A stretch of 64,000 bases of DNA from positions 124,001 through 188,000 of the forward strand of contig NZ_JACFXV010000043.1 in the NCBI RefSeq assembly GCF_014050225.1. The letters run 5' to 3'. Source of the DNA: Stappia albiluteola (GTDB lineage: Bacteria > Pseudomonadota > Alphaproteobacteria > Rhizobiales > Stappiaceae). Shown one piece after another: positions 1 to 8,740 of this stretch. Each line of letters starts with the position of its first letter. The first letter of the stretch is position 1. The notes under the pieces were generated by a model that was given only the letters and a program-made list of their open reading frames with translations, was not told the DNA's origin and did not search any database. The position numbers and the translations under genes are program-made.

Positions 1-21
1 GACATACGTAACAATATGTGG

Positions 22-48
22 GTTTGTATCTACAATGTCAATACAAAC
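22..48. repeat. Perfect inverted repeat GTTTGTAT-N11-ATACAAAC
   Basis: Eight-base arms at 22-29 and 41-48 are exact reverse complements and lie in an AT-rich patch. No run of T follows, so it does not look like a terminator. The TTGTAT/ATACAA half-sites recall operators of GntR-type regulators, but that is only a resemblance. The gene it might control lies outside the window or is absent. Confidence 0.4.
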
Positions 49-283
49 TAACTTTATTTGAATGGATGTAGCCATTCGAGCCGCGTTCTCGATTGCCGGA
101 ACCGAATCCTTGGGAGGGGCGCTTCTGCAATCCAGCCATGATTGTCAATGCGGCGGGTGGAGAAGCATGCGAGTGTCGATGCCCATTCTGGCAGACTGGC
201 GACCAATTCCGTGGTCCCCGTGAAGCTTCATTCCGCGCTCCATCCAATCTCGGCGCTCTCGGGTGCGCGTACTAATTCCCGAC

Positions 284-300
284 CTAGGACATAGGTCCTT
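284..300. promoter_or_regulatory. Candidate TetR operator, distal copy
   Basis: CTAGGACATAGGTCCTT matches the operator-like site at 2010-2026 at 13 of 17 positions, including the GGAC/GTCC half-sites. It lies 264 bases upstream of the cyclase start. The same regulator encoded at 2063 could therefore bind here, which is an inference from sequence similarity only. No clear -35/-10 pair surrounds it on either strand. Confidence 0.45.
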
Positions 301-563
301 AGGCGTGCCGTCTGCGTTTCGAGGCGCGTCGCTCGCGGTCCTCTCACACCGCCATATCTCTCTGCCCGATAGCGCTTCATAGTTCTCTCCGCTAATCTGA
401 TGGGCGCGAAACGAAAAGATCCGGGCGCTGTGCGAGGCTCAATCTGGCGGTTCGGCGAAGCAAGCGGCGAACCGCTGCCGGAAGCGTCGGCATGGTCCAT
501 GCCCTTAAACGCCGCGCGTGCGATAGACCGGGAGTGCCCGACGCAAGAAAGAGAGCAGGGACG

Positions 564-1937
564 ATGCCGACGCTGCTTTCGCTGCCCGACGAAATGAGGG
601 TCGATTTCGAGCCCGGCGAAACCGTGCTCGATGTCTTGCGCAGCCATGGCATCCACATTGCCTGCGCCTGCGGCGGCAAGGCGAAATGTTCCACCTGCCG
701 CATATGGGTGCTGGAGGGGGCAGCGGACTGTCCGGAGCGCAACGCGCTGGAAAGAGCCATGGCCGAGCGGCTTCGGCTGAGCGCCAATGTGCGCCTTGCC
801 TGCCAGCTCCGCCCGACCGCCGATCTTACCTTCCGCCGCCTCGTGCTGGACGAGACGGACCTGCGCATGGCGAACCAGCTTCTGCGGCATGGCGCCATGG
901 GGGCGGGGGAAATGCGCTCGGTCGTCCTGTTCTTCAGCGACGTTTCGGGCTTCACCAGCTTTTCCGAAGCGCTGACGCCCTATGACCTCATGTACCTGCT
1001 CAACCGCTATTTCGCGCAGGCTGGCGAGATCGTGGAACGCAACGACGGCTATATCGACAAGTTCGTCGGCGACGGCATGATGGCGATCTTCGGCGTCAAG
1101 GGCCAGGAAGACGCGGCGCTGCGCTCGGTCAACGCCTCGCTGCAGACGCTTGCCGCCGTCGACCGGCTGAAGCCTTTCTACGCCACCATGTACGGCATCG
1201 AGTTCGATATCCGTATCGGCCTGCATCTTGGCGACGCGGTGATCGGCTCGGTCGGCTCGCCCGGCAGCGAGCGTCTGACGGCGATCGGCGACGCGGTGAA
1301 CATCGCAAGCCGCATCGAAAACGCTAACAAGGAGGCCGGCACGCGGCTTCTGATCTCCGAGCCTCTCTACGAAGCGGTGAAGGAGGATGTCGAGATCGCC
1401 GACTTCATCCGCGTGCGCCTGCGCGGCACCTTGGACCGCATCACGCTCTACGAAGTCAGGAAGCTGAAGGACGAGGCCGAACGGCGGCTGAACGAAACGG
1501 TCGAGCGCGAGGCCATGCGCCTTGACGGCAAGACATGGCGCAAGGCGATGCGCACGAACGAGTTGGCCGTCGGTGAACACAAGGTGGTGGAGTTTCCGGA
1601 ATTCTACGTCGCGATCCTGCGCGACAGCGAGCACCTCTATGCCTTCAACAACGCCTGTCCGCACCTGAAGCTGCCGTTCTTCGAACAAAACCCCAGCACC
1701 AGCGGGCTGGCGCCGCCGGAAAGCCACGTCGACGACAAGGGCGTCCTGTTGTGCCGCTGGCACCACAGCGGCTTCGATCTTGCGACCGGCGAGATCGTGC
1801 ATTGGTGCGAAAGCCTCAGCGCGGAAGGGGTTTCCGAAGGCATGGAGAAGCTCGGCGATATCTCCAAGAACCGGTCGCCGCTCAACCTTCTGCCCTGCCG
1901 CGAGGAAGACGGCTACATCTGGGTCGGTATCGATTGA
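564..1937 (+). CDS. Ferredoxin-class III adenylate cyclase-Rieske fusion protein
   Basis: This 457-residue soluble protein has three domains. Residues 1-95 form a [2Fe-2S] ferredoxin domain with Cys36, Cys42, Cys45 and Cys80. Residues 115-300 form a class III nucleotide cyclase domain with metal aspartates D126 and D170, base-selecting K166 and T239, and catalytic N246 and R250, so it should be active. The K/T pair suggests ATP as substrate. Residues 335-455 form a Rieske domain with C365-P-H367 and C397-x-x-H400 ligands. It probably makes cAMP under redox or oxygen control through the two clusters; that role is inferred. I chose the ATG at 564 because GAGCAGGG precedes it; an upstream in-frame ATG at 492 adds residues unlike a ferredoxin. 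No transmembrane segment is seen. Confidence 0.85.
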   Translation: MPTLLSLPDEMRVDFEPGETVLDVLRSHGIHIACACGGKAKCSTCRIWVLEGAADCPERNALERAMAERLRLSANVRLACQLRPTADLTFRRLVLDETDLRMANQLLRHGAMGAGEMRSVVLFFSDVSGFTSFSEALTPYDLMYLLNRYFAQAGEIVERNDGYIDKFVGDGMMAIFGVKGQEDAALRSVNASLQTLAAVDRLKPFYATMYGIEFDIRIGLHLGDAVIGSVGSPGSERLTAIGDAVNIASRIENANKEAGTRLLISEPLYEAVKEDVEIADFIRVRLRGTLDRITLYEVRKLKDEAERRLNETVEREAMRLDGKTWRKAMRTNELAVGEHKVVEFPEFYVAILRDSEHLYAFNNACPHLKLPFFEQNPSTSGLAPPESHVDDKGVLLCRWHHSGFDLATGEIVHWCESLSAEGVSEGMEKLGDISKNRSPLNLLPCREEDGYIWVGID

Positions 1938-1973
1938 TGCGATAACGGCGGCTTTCTCAAATTTTCCGCGCGC

Positions 1974-2002
1974 TTGACACTCTGGGACGCTTGTCCTATT
2001 TT
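1974..2002 (+). promoter_or_regulatory. Promoter of the tetR gene
   Basis: TTGACA at 1974-1979 and TATTTT at 1997-2002 are separated by exactly 17 bases. The spacer is filled by an operator-like palindrome (1982-1998), and a second copy lies just downstream (2010-2026). This arrangement fits autorepression of the TetR gene that starts at 2063. Confidence 0.7.
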
Positions 2003-2026
2003 CCTGGAACTAGGACATGTGTCCCA
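1982..2026. promoter_or_regulatory. Tandem TetR operators
   Basis: Two related 17-base sites, CTGGGACGCTTGTCCTA (1982-1998) and CTAGGACATGTGTCCCA (2010-2026), start 28 bases apart. Both carry GGAC/GTCC half-sites; the second is a perfect GGACA-TG-TGTCC palindrome. One lies between -35 and -10 and the other around or after the transcription start, so bound repressor would block RNA polymerase. That TetR is the ligand is inferred from adjacency. Confidence 0.6.
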
Positions 2027-2062
2027 GACCTTGCAGCATGGGCCCAATCGGGAAGAGGATAG

Positions 2063-2659
2063 ATGAGCACGAAGACGACGCGCGCGGAGATCGTCGAGGC
2101 GGCGGACGACCTGTTCTACCGGCAGGGATTCGAGCACACGTCCTTCGCCGATATCGCCACTGTGGTGGGGATCTCGCGCGGCAATTTCTATCACCATTTC
2201 AAGTCCAAGGACGAGATCCTGGACGCGGTGATCGAGAAGCGGATCGTCGACCGGCAGTCGATGATGGAGCGCTGGGAGATCGAGGGCGCAAGCCCGGAGG
2301 AGCGTATCCGCCGCTTCATCGACATCCTGATCGTCAACGGCGAGAAGATCAAACGCTACGGCTGCCCGATCGGCACGCTGACGAGCGAGCTTGCCAAGCT
2401 GAACCACGCCGCGCAGGGCGAGGCGAACAGGCTCTTCACCCTGTTCCGCACCTGGCTGCGCCGGCAGTTCGCGGCCCTTGGCCGGGAAGACGATGCCGAC
2501 GAACTGGCGATGCATCTGCTGGCCCGCAGCCAAGGAGCGGCGACGCTCGCCAACGCCTATCAGGACGACGCCTTCATCGCCCGCGAGCTTGAGAGCATGT
2601 ACGCCTGGCTGAAGGACTGCGCGGCAGGCGCGAGCAAGCGGGAGACGGCGGCCATGTAA
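2063..2659 (+). CDS. TetR-family transcriptional regulator
   Basis: This 198-residue protein has an N-terminal TetR helix-turn-helix (about residues 8-56, ending in the typical G-x-FYHHFKSKDE segment) and an alpha-helical ligand-binding domain. A GCPIGTLTSEL segment near residue 97 resembles the LmrA/YxaF-like TetR subgroup. The start is supported by GAAGAGGA ahead of the ATG. Its promoter contains two palindromes, so it is probably autoregulated. It may control the downstream genes (YciI-like, hydrolase, azoreductase) and, through a similar distal site, the upstream cyclase. The ligand is unknown; the azoreductase nearby hints at a quinone or other electrophile. Confidence 0.88.
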   Translation: MSTKTTRAEIVEAADDLFYRQGFEHTSFADIATVVGISRGNFYHHFKSKDEILDAVIEKRIVDRQSMMERWEIEGASPEERIRRFIDILIVNGEKIKRYGCPIGTLTSELAKLNHAAQGEANRLFTLFRTWLRRQFAALGREDDADELAMHLLARSQGAATLANAYQDDAFIARELESMYAWLKDCAAGASKRETAAM

Positions 2660-2715
2660 GGCCCGGCTCCGACACAGCCAGACTTATCGTTTCGGCATTC
2701 GGCCGCATGCAGCGT

Positions 2716-2731
2716 GCCGCCCCTGGGCGGC
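2716..2731. repeat. Hairpin after tetR
   Basis: GCCGCCC-CT-GGGCGGC is a perfect 7-bp stem in the 133-base gap between tetR and the YciI-like gene. It is not followed by a T-run, so termination is uncertain. It may only separate or stabilise transcripts. Confidence 0.35.
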
Positions 2732-2792
2732 GCGAAGGGCAGCCTTTTGCCTGCACCAACCCCATGGAAATGATCAGAAAGGGACCACAGAG

Positions 2793-3080
2793 ATGTTTGT
2801 CGTGCTGCTGAAATTCACCGAAAACAAGGCCCGCGCCGGCAAATTCATGGACGGCCACAAGGCCTGGATCCAGCGCGGATTCGAAGCCGGCACCTTCGTG
2901 CTGATGGGCAGCCTGCAGCCCAATCTCGGCGGGGCCCTCGTCGCGCACGGTGCCACGCGCGCGGATCTGGAGGCTTTCGTCGCCGAAGACCCCTTCGTCG
3001 CGGAGGGGATCGTGACGCCGGAAATCCTGGAGATCACCGCGTCGCGGGCCGATGAGCGGCTGAGTTTCCTGATCGGCTAA
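2793..3080 (+). CDS. YciI-like protein
   Basis: This 95-residue protein belongs to the YciI/dimeric alpha-beta barrel superfamily. It begins FVVLLKFTENKARAG, has a conserved-looking DGHKAWIQRGFEAG helix and GSL strand, and contains the EDPFVAEGI segment typical of the family, with its acidic D-P-F. AGAAAGGGA precedes the ATG. Family members are small dimeric enzymes or binding proteins of mostly unknown reaction; some act on chlorinated aromatics. The position between a TetR regulator and a secreted hydrolase suggests a catabolic or detoxification cluster, but no specific substrate can be named. Confidence 0.8.
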   Translation: MFVVLLKFTENKARAGKFMDGHKAWIQRGFEAGTFVLMGSLQPNLGGALVAHGATRADLEAFVAEDPFVAEGIVTPEILEITASRADERLSFLIG

Positions 3081-3203
3081 CCGCAAACCACCCCGAACAT
3101 TACCGGTTGCCGCAACGCTGAAGGCCACGCCTTCCGCGAACGGTTTCGCTTTGCCGCGTGTCGGCGCCGGGATGTGCTTCCAACCGGAAAAGGAAAGTCA
3201 CTG

Positions 3204-4193
3204 ATGAAACGCTTGATGACGCAGACGGCTAAGCTTGGCGCGGCCGCGGCGCTTGCCGCGATGCTGGCCAGTTCCCCGGCTCTTGCCGGCGGCGACAAGG
3301 CGGGCAAGAGCCCGTGGGGTCCGCAGGATGAAATCGGCACGCTCAACATGATGACCGATGCCTCGCGGCAGGAGATCCTGCAGCGGATCGAGACGGGCAA
3401 GGTCTACGATCTCGGCGTAGACCTGTTCGTCGGCATGCCGGATTGCTGCAGCGCTGCCTTCGGCGATCCGACCTATCAGATGTGGATGATCCACGCTCCG
3501 GCGCGCGGCGACGGCAGCGGCGAATTGCTGTCGCATTCCAGCGAGGCGATCTCGATGAACACCCACACGGGCACGCATATCGACACGCTCAGCCATTTCG
3601 GCCTGCACGGCAAGCTGTTCAACGGCGTCAGCGCCAATGAGGCGCTCGGCGTGCGCGGCTGGTCGAAGTCCGGCGCGGAGAAATATCCGCCGATCGTGGC
3701 GCGAGGCGTGCTGATCGACGTGGCGAAGGCCAAGGGCGTCGACATCCTGCCGGCCTCCTATGCGATCACGGTCGACGACCTTAAGGAAGCGCTGGCCAGG
3801 CAGGCTACGACGCTTTCCGAGGGCGACGTGGTGCTGGTGCGCACCGGGCAGATGAGCGCGTGGCCGGACAAGTCGAAGCTCACGCTCTTCACCCAGTCGG
3901 GCCTGAGCCTCGAAGCGGCGGAGTGGCTGGCCGAGGAGCAGAAGTCGATGGTGCTCGGCGCCGACAATCTGGGCCTTGAGAGCTTCCCCTCCACCAACCG
4001 CGAGAACTTCGCGCCGGTGCATTCCTACCTGCTGGCGGAAAAGGGCGTCTCCTTCATCGAGCTTCTGTGGCTGGAGGAGCTCGCCAGGAACGAGGTCTAT
4101 GAATTCGCCTTCATCACCTCGCCGCTGAAGCTGCGCGGCGCGAGCGGCTCGCCGATCCGCCCCGTCGCCATTCCGGTCAAGCGCGGAAGCTGA
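3204..4193 (+). CDS. Secreted cyclase-family metal hydrolase
   Basis: This 329-residue protein has a clear signal peptide (residues 1-28, ending ALA) and a cyclase-family fold like kynurenine formamidase and isatin hydrolase. The metal motif is HTGTHID followed by SHFG, giving H121, H125, D127 and H131. The ATG at 3204 is preferred because AGGAAAG precedes it and the signal peptide begins there; an in-frame ATG at 3174 adds ten unconvincing residues. It should act in the periplasm on an amide, lactone or cyclic substrate that cannot be specified. It lies between the YciI-like and azoreductase genes on the same strand. Confidence 0.8.
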   Translation: MKRLMTQTAKLGAAAALAAMLASSPALAGGDKAGKSPWGPQDEIGTLNMMTDASRQEILQRIETGKVYDLGVDLFVGMPDCCSAAFGDPTYQMWMIHAPARGDGSGELLSHSSEAISMNTHTGTHIDTLSHFGLHGKLFNGVSANEALGVRGWSKSGAEKYPPIVARGVLIDVAKAKGVDILPASYAITVDDLKEALARQATTLSEGDVVLVRTGQMSAWPDKSKLTLFTQSGLSLEAAEWLAEEQKSMVLGADNLGLESFPSTNRENFAPVHSYLLAEKGVSFIELLWLEELARNEVYEFAFITSPLKLRGASGSPIRPVAIPVKRGS

Positions 4194-4207
4194 CGGCGGT
4201 AACGAAC

Positions 4208-4232
4208 CCGGCGGGGCGTCCTGCTCCGCCGG
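4208..4232. repeat. Intercistronic hairpin
   Basis: CCGGCGG (4208-4214) pairs with CCGCCGG (4226-4232) between the hydrolase stop and the azoreductase start. Only ATTT follows, so it is a poor terminator. It could attenuate or stabilise the transcript. Confidence 0.35.
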
Positions 4233-4265
4233 ATTTCCCAGTTCTGTTTTTGCAGGAGCGATTTC

Positions 4266-4931
4266 ATGAAATTGTTGCATGTCGATTCCAGCCCCAAGGG
4301 CGAGCATTCGAATTCGCGCGCGTTGTCCCGCTATTTCGTGGATCGGCTCGGCGAGCGCGTTCCGGATCTTGAGATCGATTATCTGGATGTCGCAGCGGAG
4401 CCGCTGTCCCCGCCTTCGGGCTTGTTCACCCGCGCCATCTACACGCCGCCGCCGGAACGTACCGACGAGATGAACGTCGAACTGGCCGCTTCCGACCGGC
4501 TTTGCGAACGGGCACTGGATGCCAATGCGCTGGTGATGGCCATGCCCATGCACAATTTCTCCATGCCGGCGGCGTTCAAGGCCTTCGTCGACAATCTTGT
4601 ACGCGTGGGAGTTACCTATACGTTCAACGAGGATGGGCGGCCTGTGGGGCGTTTTGGCCGGCACAGGGTGCTGTTCATCACCAGCCGGGGCGCGGATTTG
4701 CGCGCGGGAGGACCCATGGCGCACATGGATGCGCTGACGCCCGCGCTGCGTGCGGCCTTCGGCTTTATCGGCGTATCGGCGCCGGAGTTCGTTGACGCGC
4801 AGCCTCTGCAATTCGCCGATCGGGCCGCGCACGAGGCCGCATTGGCGCGGGCAAAGGCGGAGCTGGATGGCGTGGCGCGCGAATGGGGAGGCGGCCTGCC
4901 GGCTCAAGGATCGGAGAAGCAGAAGGCATGA
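4266..4931 (+). CDS. azoR: FMN-dependent NADH-azoreductase
   Basis: This 221-residue flavodoxin-fold protein starts with the family signature LLHVDSSPKGEHSNSRALS, whose SP-x5-S loop binds the FMN phosphate. The PMHNFSMPAAFKAFVD segment near residues 96-111 is the second conserved FMN/quinone-site block. AzoR-type enzymes are homodimeric and reduce azo dyes and quinones with NAD(P)H by two-electron transfer, which protects against electrophile stress. GCAGGAG precedes the ATG. Its stop overlaps the tag start in an ATGA. It probably belongs to the accessory cluster beginning with tetR. Confidence 0.83.
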   Translation: MKLLHVDSSPKGEHSNSRALSRYFVDRLGERVPDLEIDYLDVAAEPLSPPSGLFTRAIYTPPPERTDEMNVELAASDRLCERALDANALVMAMPMHNFSMPAAFKAFVDNLVRVGVTYTFNEDGRPVGRFGRHRVLFITSRGADLRAGGPMAHMDALTPALRAAFGFIGVSAPEFVDAQPLQFADRAAHEAALARAKAELDGVAREWGGGLPAQGSEKQKA

Positions 4932-5539
4932 GCAGGACGATCGAGGGGCTGGACGGAAAGCCGCGTTGCCGCTGGTGCGGCGCCGCGCCGGAATTCCTGG
5001 CCTATCATGACACAGAATGGGGCTTTCCGGTCGCCGACGACTGCCGCCTGTTCGAGAAGCTTTGTCTGGAAAGCTTCCAGTCCGGGCTGAGCTGGCGGAC
5101 GATCCTTGCCAAGCGCGAGGGCTTTCGCGCAGCGTTCCACGGCTTTGACTTCAAGCGCGTCGCCGGCTTCACGGAGGCGGACGTCGAGCGCCTGTTGAAG
5201 GACGAGGGAATCGTGCGCCATCGCGGCAAGATCGAAGCGGTGATCAACAACGCGAAGCGGGCGCAGGAGATGGTGAGGCGCGAGGGATCGCTGGCGGCCT
5301 TCGTCTGGCGCTACGAACCCAGCGCGGAAGACCTCGGCGCGCCGCAAAGCGCCTCCACGTCGCAGGCATCGGTGGCACTGTCGAAGGACCTGAAGAAGCT
5401 CGGATGGAAGTTCGTGGGACCGACGACGGTCTACGCATTCATGCAGGCGATGGGCCTCATCAACGACCATGTCGAGGACTGTGTTGTCCGGGCGGAGGCA
5501 GCAAGGCAACGCGAGGCCTTCCGGCGGCCGGGAAGCTGA
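4928..5539 (+). CDS. tag: DNA-3-methyladenine glycosylase I
   Basis: This 203-residue protein removes 3-methyladenine from alkylated DNA, the first step of base excision repair. The Tag zinc site is intact: C14, H27 (YHDTEWG), H181 and C185 (NDHVEDC). The QSGLSWRTIL and GIVRHRGKI blocks match the E. coli family. I start it at the ATG overlapping the azoreductase stop (ATGA), which indicates translational coupling; a longer frame from 4883 would run inside the upstream gene. It converges on aat with only 12 bases between stops. Confidence 0.93.
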   Translation: MSRTIEGLDGKPRCRWCGAAPEFLAYHDTEWGFPVADDCRLFEKLCLESFQSGLSWRTILAKREGFRAAFHGFDFKRVAGFTEADVERLLKDEGIVRHRGKIEAVINNAKRAQEMVRREGSLAAFVWRYEPSAEDLGAPQSASTSQASVALSKDLKKLGWKFVGPTTVYAFMQAMGLINDHVEDCVVRAEAARQREAFRRPGS

Positions 5540-5551
5540 CGATCAGGGCCT

Positions 5552-6220
5552 TCAGGCGTCGATGATGGACAGTGCGTGTTCGCCGGACACGGTATCGGGC
5601 AACGCCAGGAAGTCGCCGTCCTCCTGCAGGGCTTCCTGCAGGTCCAGGCCATAGAGCAGCTTCGGCACTTCCACGGCGCCGAAACGGGCGAGATGCTCGG
5701 TAACGAACTGGGTGTCGAGCAGGGTGAAGCCGCCGGCGATCATCCGCGCGACGAGATGGACAAGGGCGACCTTGGAGGCGTCGCGCTCGGCGGCGAACAT
5801 GCTCTCGCCGAAGAACGCGCCGCCGAGGCTGACGCCGTAAAGGCCGCCGACAAGCTCGCCATCCTTCCAGGCCTCGACCGTATGGCAGTAGCCCATGTCG
5901 AACAGCGCGCCGTAGAGGCGGCGGATCTCCGTGTTGATCCAGGTCTTGCGCCGACCGGGCGCGGGCCGCGCGCAGCCATCGATCACGCCGGTGAAATCGT
6001 GGTCGACGCGGATCTCGAAGACGTCTTTGCGAACGGTCTTGCGCAGGCTGGAGGGGATATGGAACGCGTTCAGCGGCAGGATGCCGCGCCGCTCTGGCTC
6101 GATCCAGAAAAGGCCGGGATCCTCGGCGGATTCGGCCATCGGGAAGATGCCGCAGGCATAGGCTTTCAGCAGGACCTGCGGTGTGATCTCCAGGACGCCG
6201 TCGCCGCTCTTGCCAGCCAT
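5552..6220 (-). CDS. aat: Leucyl/phenylalanyl-tRNA--protein transferase
   Basis: This 222-residue protein transfers Leu or Phe from aminoacyl-tRNA to N-terminal Arg/Lys of proteins, marking them for ClpS/ClpAP (N-degron pathway). It carries the family opening [11 protein letters not shown] and the [12 protein letters not shown] segment, the HTVEAW and [18 protein letters not shown] core, and [14 protein letters not shown]. Length is normal for the short alphaproteobacterial form. It lies downstream of accC, separated by a strong hairpin. ClpP is encoded at 36603, but clpA/clpS are not in this window. Confidence 0.95.
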   Translation of the reverse strand: MAGKSGDGVLEITPQVLLKAYACGIFPMAESAEDPGLFWIEPERRGILPLNAFHIPSSLRKTVRKDVFEIRVDHDFTGVIDGCARPAPGRRKTWINTEIRRLYGALFDMGYCHTVEAWKDGELVGGLYGVSLGGAFFGESMFAAERDASKVALVHLVARMIAGGFTLLDTQFVTEHLARFGAVEVPKLLYGLDLQEALQEDGDFLALPDTVSGEHALSIIDA

Positions 6221-6254
6221 TCAAAGGCTCCCCTGGTTCGAACCTGGAGCAGGT

Positions 6255-6287
6255 CCCGATGGCCGGATGCATAATCCGGCCATCGGG
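6255..6287. repeat. Strong 14-bp hairpin between accC and aat
   Basis: CCCGATGGCCGGAT (6255-6268) and ATCCGGCCATCGGG (6274-6287) are perfect complements around the 5-base loop GCATA. Read on the minus strand it follows the accC stop by 11 bases and precedes aat. No T-run follows, so it is not a textbook terminator. It could protect the accBC message from 3' decay, act as a Rho-linked attenuator, or be a dispersed palindrome. Confidence 0.6.
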
Positions 6288-6298
6288 CAAAGGAGGCC

Positions 6299-7645
<1,347 letters not shown>

Positions 7646-7659
7646 TGCCGGTCCCCCCG

Positions 7660-8121
7660 TCATTCGATGACGACGAGAGGTTCGCCATACTCGACCGGCT
7701 GGCCGTCCTCGACGAGTACCGCCGTGATCTTGCCGGCGCGCGGAGCCGGGATCTGGTTCATGGTCTTCATCGCTTCGATGATCATGATCGTCTGGCCCAG
7801 GGCGACGTTGTCGCCGACCTCGACGAAGGCGCGGGCGCCGGGCTCGGGCGAGCGGTAGGCGGTGCCGACCATCGGCGAGGAGACGGCGCCCGGATTGCCG
7901 GCAGCTTCGGCCGCGGAACCAGGAGCCGCTGCGGGAGCCGCGGTTGCCTGAGCGGGCCGGACGGGGGCGGCGGCAACCGGAGCCTCGATGGTGATCTGGC
8001 GGGCGACGCGGATGCGGAAATCGTCCCGCTCCAGCTCGATCTCGGAAAGATTGGTCTCGTCAAGAAGCATTGCGAGTTGCCGGATCAGCTCGTGATCGAA
8101 CTGGTTCTTGTTTTCTGCCAT
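7660..8121 (-). CDS. accB: Biotin carboxyl carrier protein of acetyl-CoA carboxylase
   Basis: This 153-residue protein has an N-terminal helical part (1-45), an Ala/Pro-rich flexible linker (about 46-80) and a C-terminal biotinyl domain. The biotin attachment motif is EAMKTM with lysine K119; the extra Thr in place of EAMKM is common in this clade. The BirA-type ligase that should modify it is encoded at 58742. It lies between aroQ (29-base gap) and accC (14-base gap). Confidence 0.96.
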   Translation of the reverse strand: MAENKNQFDHELIRQLAMLLDETNLSEIELERDDFRIRVARQITIEAPVAAAPVRPAQATAAPAAAPGSAAEAAGNPGAVSSPMVGTAYRSPEPGARAFVEVGDNVALGQTIMIIEAMKTMNQIPAPRAGKITAVLVEDGQPVEYGEPLVVIE

Positions 8122-8150
8122 GGTCGTTGTGGTCCGGTGCTCGGTGCCGC

Positions 8151-8591
8151 TCAGGGTCTGATAACGGTTGAAAGCGCCTCGAGCGCCAGGCGGTAGCCGG
8201 TGGCGCCAAAGCCGCAGATCACCCCGAGTGCGACGGGTGAAACATAGGAATGGTGACGAAAGGCCTCCCTGGCGAAGACATTCGACAGGTGGACTTCGAT
8301 GGTGGGGATCTCGGCCGTGCGGATCGCGTCGTGGATGGCGACCGAGGTATGGGTATAGGCGGCCGGGTTGATGATCAGGCCCTGCGCCACGTCGCCAGCT
8401 TCCTGGATCCAGTCGACGAGGATGCCCTCGACGTTCGACTGGCGGAATTCTATGTCGAGATCCAGATCCTCACCGACGTCCCGGCACATGCTCTCGATGT
8501 CCGCGAGCGTCGTCTTGCCGTATGTCGCCGGTTCGCGCGTGCCGAGCCGGTTCAGGTTGGGTCCGTTCAGGATATAGATTGAGGCGGACAT
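8151..8591 (-). CDS. aroQ: Type II 3-dehydroquinate dehydratase
   Basis: This 146-residue protein dehydrates 3-dehydroquinate to 3-dehydroshikimate in the shikimate pathway and normally forms a dodecamer. Recognisable type II blocks are [17 protein letters not shown] at the N-terminus with the catalytic Tyr, [16 protein letters not shown], and [11 protein letters not shown] with the catalytic His. It is first in the operon with accB and accC, a common arrangement in rhizobia. Confidence 0.96.
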   Translation of the reverse strand: MSASIYILNGPNLNRLGTREPATYGKTTLADIESMCRDVGEDLDLDIEFRQSNVEGILVDWIQEAGDVAQGLIINPAAYTHTSVAIHDAIRTAEIPTIEVHLSNVFAREAFRHHSYVSPVALGVICGFGATGYRLALEALSTVIRP

Positions 8592-8674
8592 TTGATCCCC
8601 ATACAGGCGATCGCCAAAACGGCGGCCCCCGTCGATGCGGCGCGGACGTTGCGTCCACGCTCACACATCCGCCC

Positions 8675-8716
8675 CTTATAGGCATTCACGCCGGACAGGA
8701 AAAGGCCCATCCGGCG
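8675..8716 (-). promoter_or_regulatory. Likely aroQ-accBC promoter region and dsbA-aroQ hairpin
   Basis: On the minus strand TATAAG (8680-8675) is a fair -10 box about 85 bases upstream of aroQ, with only a weak T-rich -35. Just upstream, CGCCGGA (8689-8695) and TCCGGCG (8710-8716) form a 7-bp hairpin that follows the dsbA-like stop and may separate the two transcripts. Confidence 0.4.
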
Positions 8717-8740
8717 TTTGTCGACATGGTCTTCCGCCAC

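Larger units (their letters stand above)
1..563. other. Intergenic region without a convincing gene
   Basis: The first 60 bases are AT-rich and the rest is GC-rich. Small open frames on both strands lack convincing ribosome sites and protein-like composition. The stretch contains an inverted repeat at 22-48 and one palindromic operator-like element at 284-300, which resembles two sites in the tetR promoter. It is probably the upstream control region of the nucleotide cyclase gene at 564. Confidence 0.55.

Noticed and set aside
38-275. Two small overlapping open frames (69 aa minus, 60 aa plus) at the window start
   Set aside because: Neither has a convincing ribosome site or protein-like sequence; the minus frame does begin near the 284-300 palindrome but is otherwise unsupported.
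228-1802. Minus-strand open frame of 524 codons opposite the cyclase gene
   Set aside because: It is a composition shadow of a GC-rich plus-strand gene with complete domain motifs; its translation is low-complexity and family-less.
3198-4907. Minus-strand open frame of 569 codons across the hydrolase and azoreductase genes
   Set aside because: It spans two well-supported opposite-strand genes and their intergenic hairpin; arginine-rich shadow translation.
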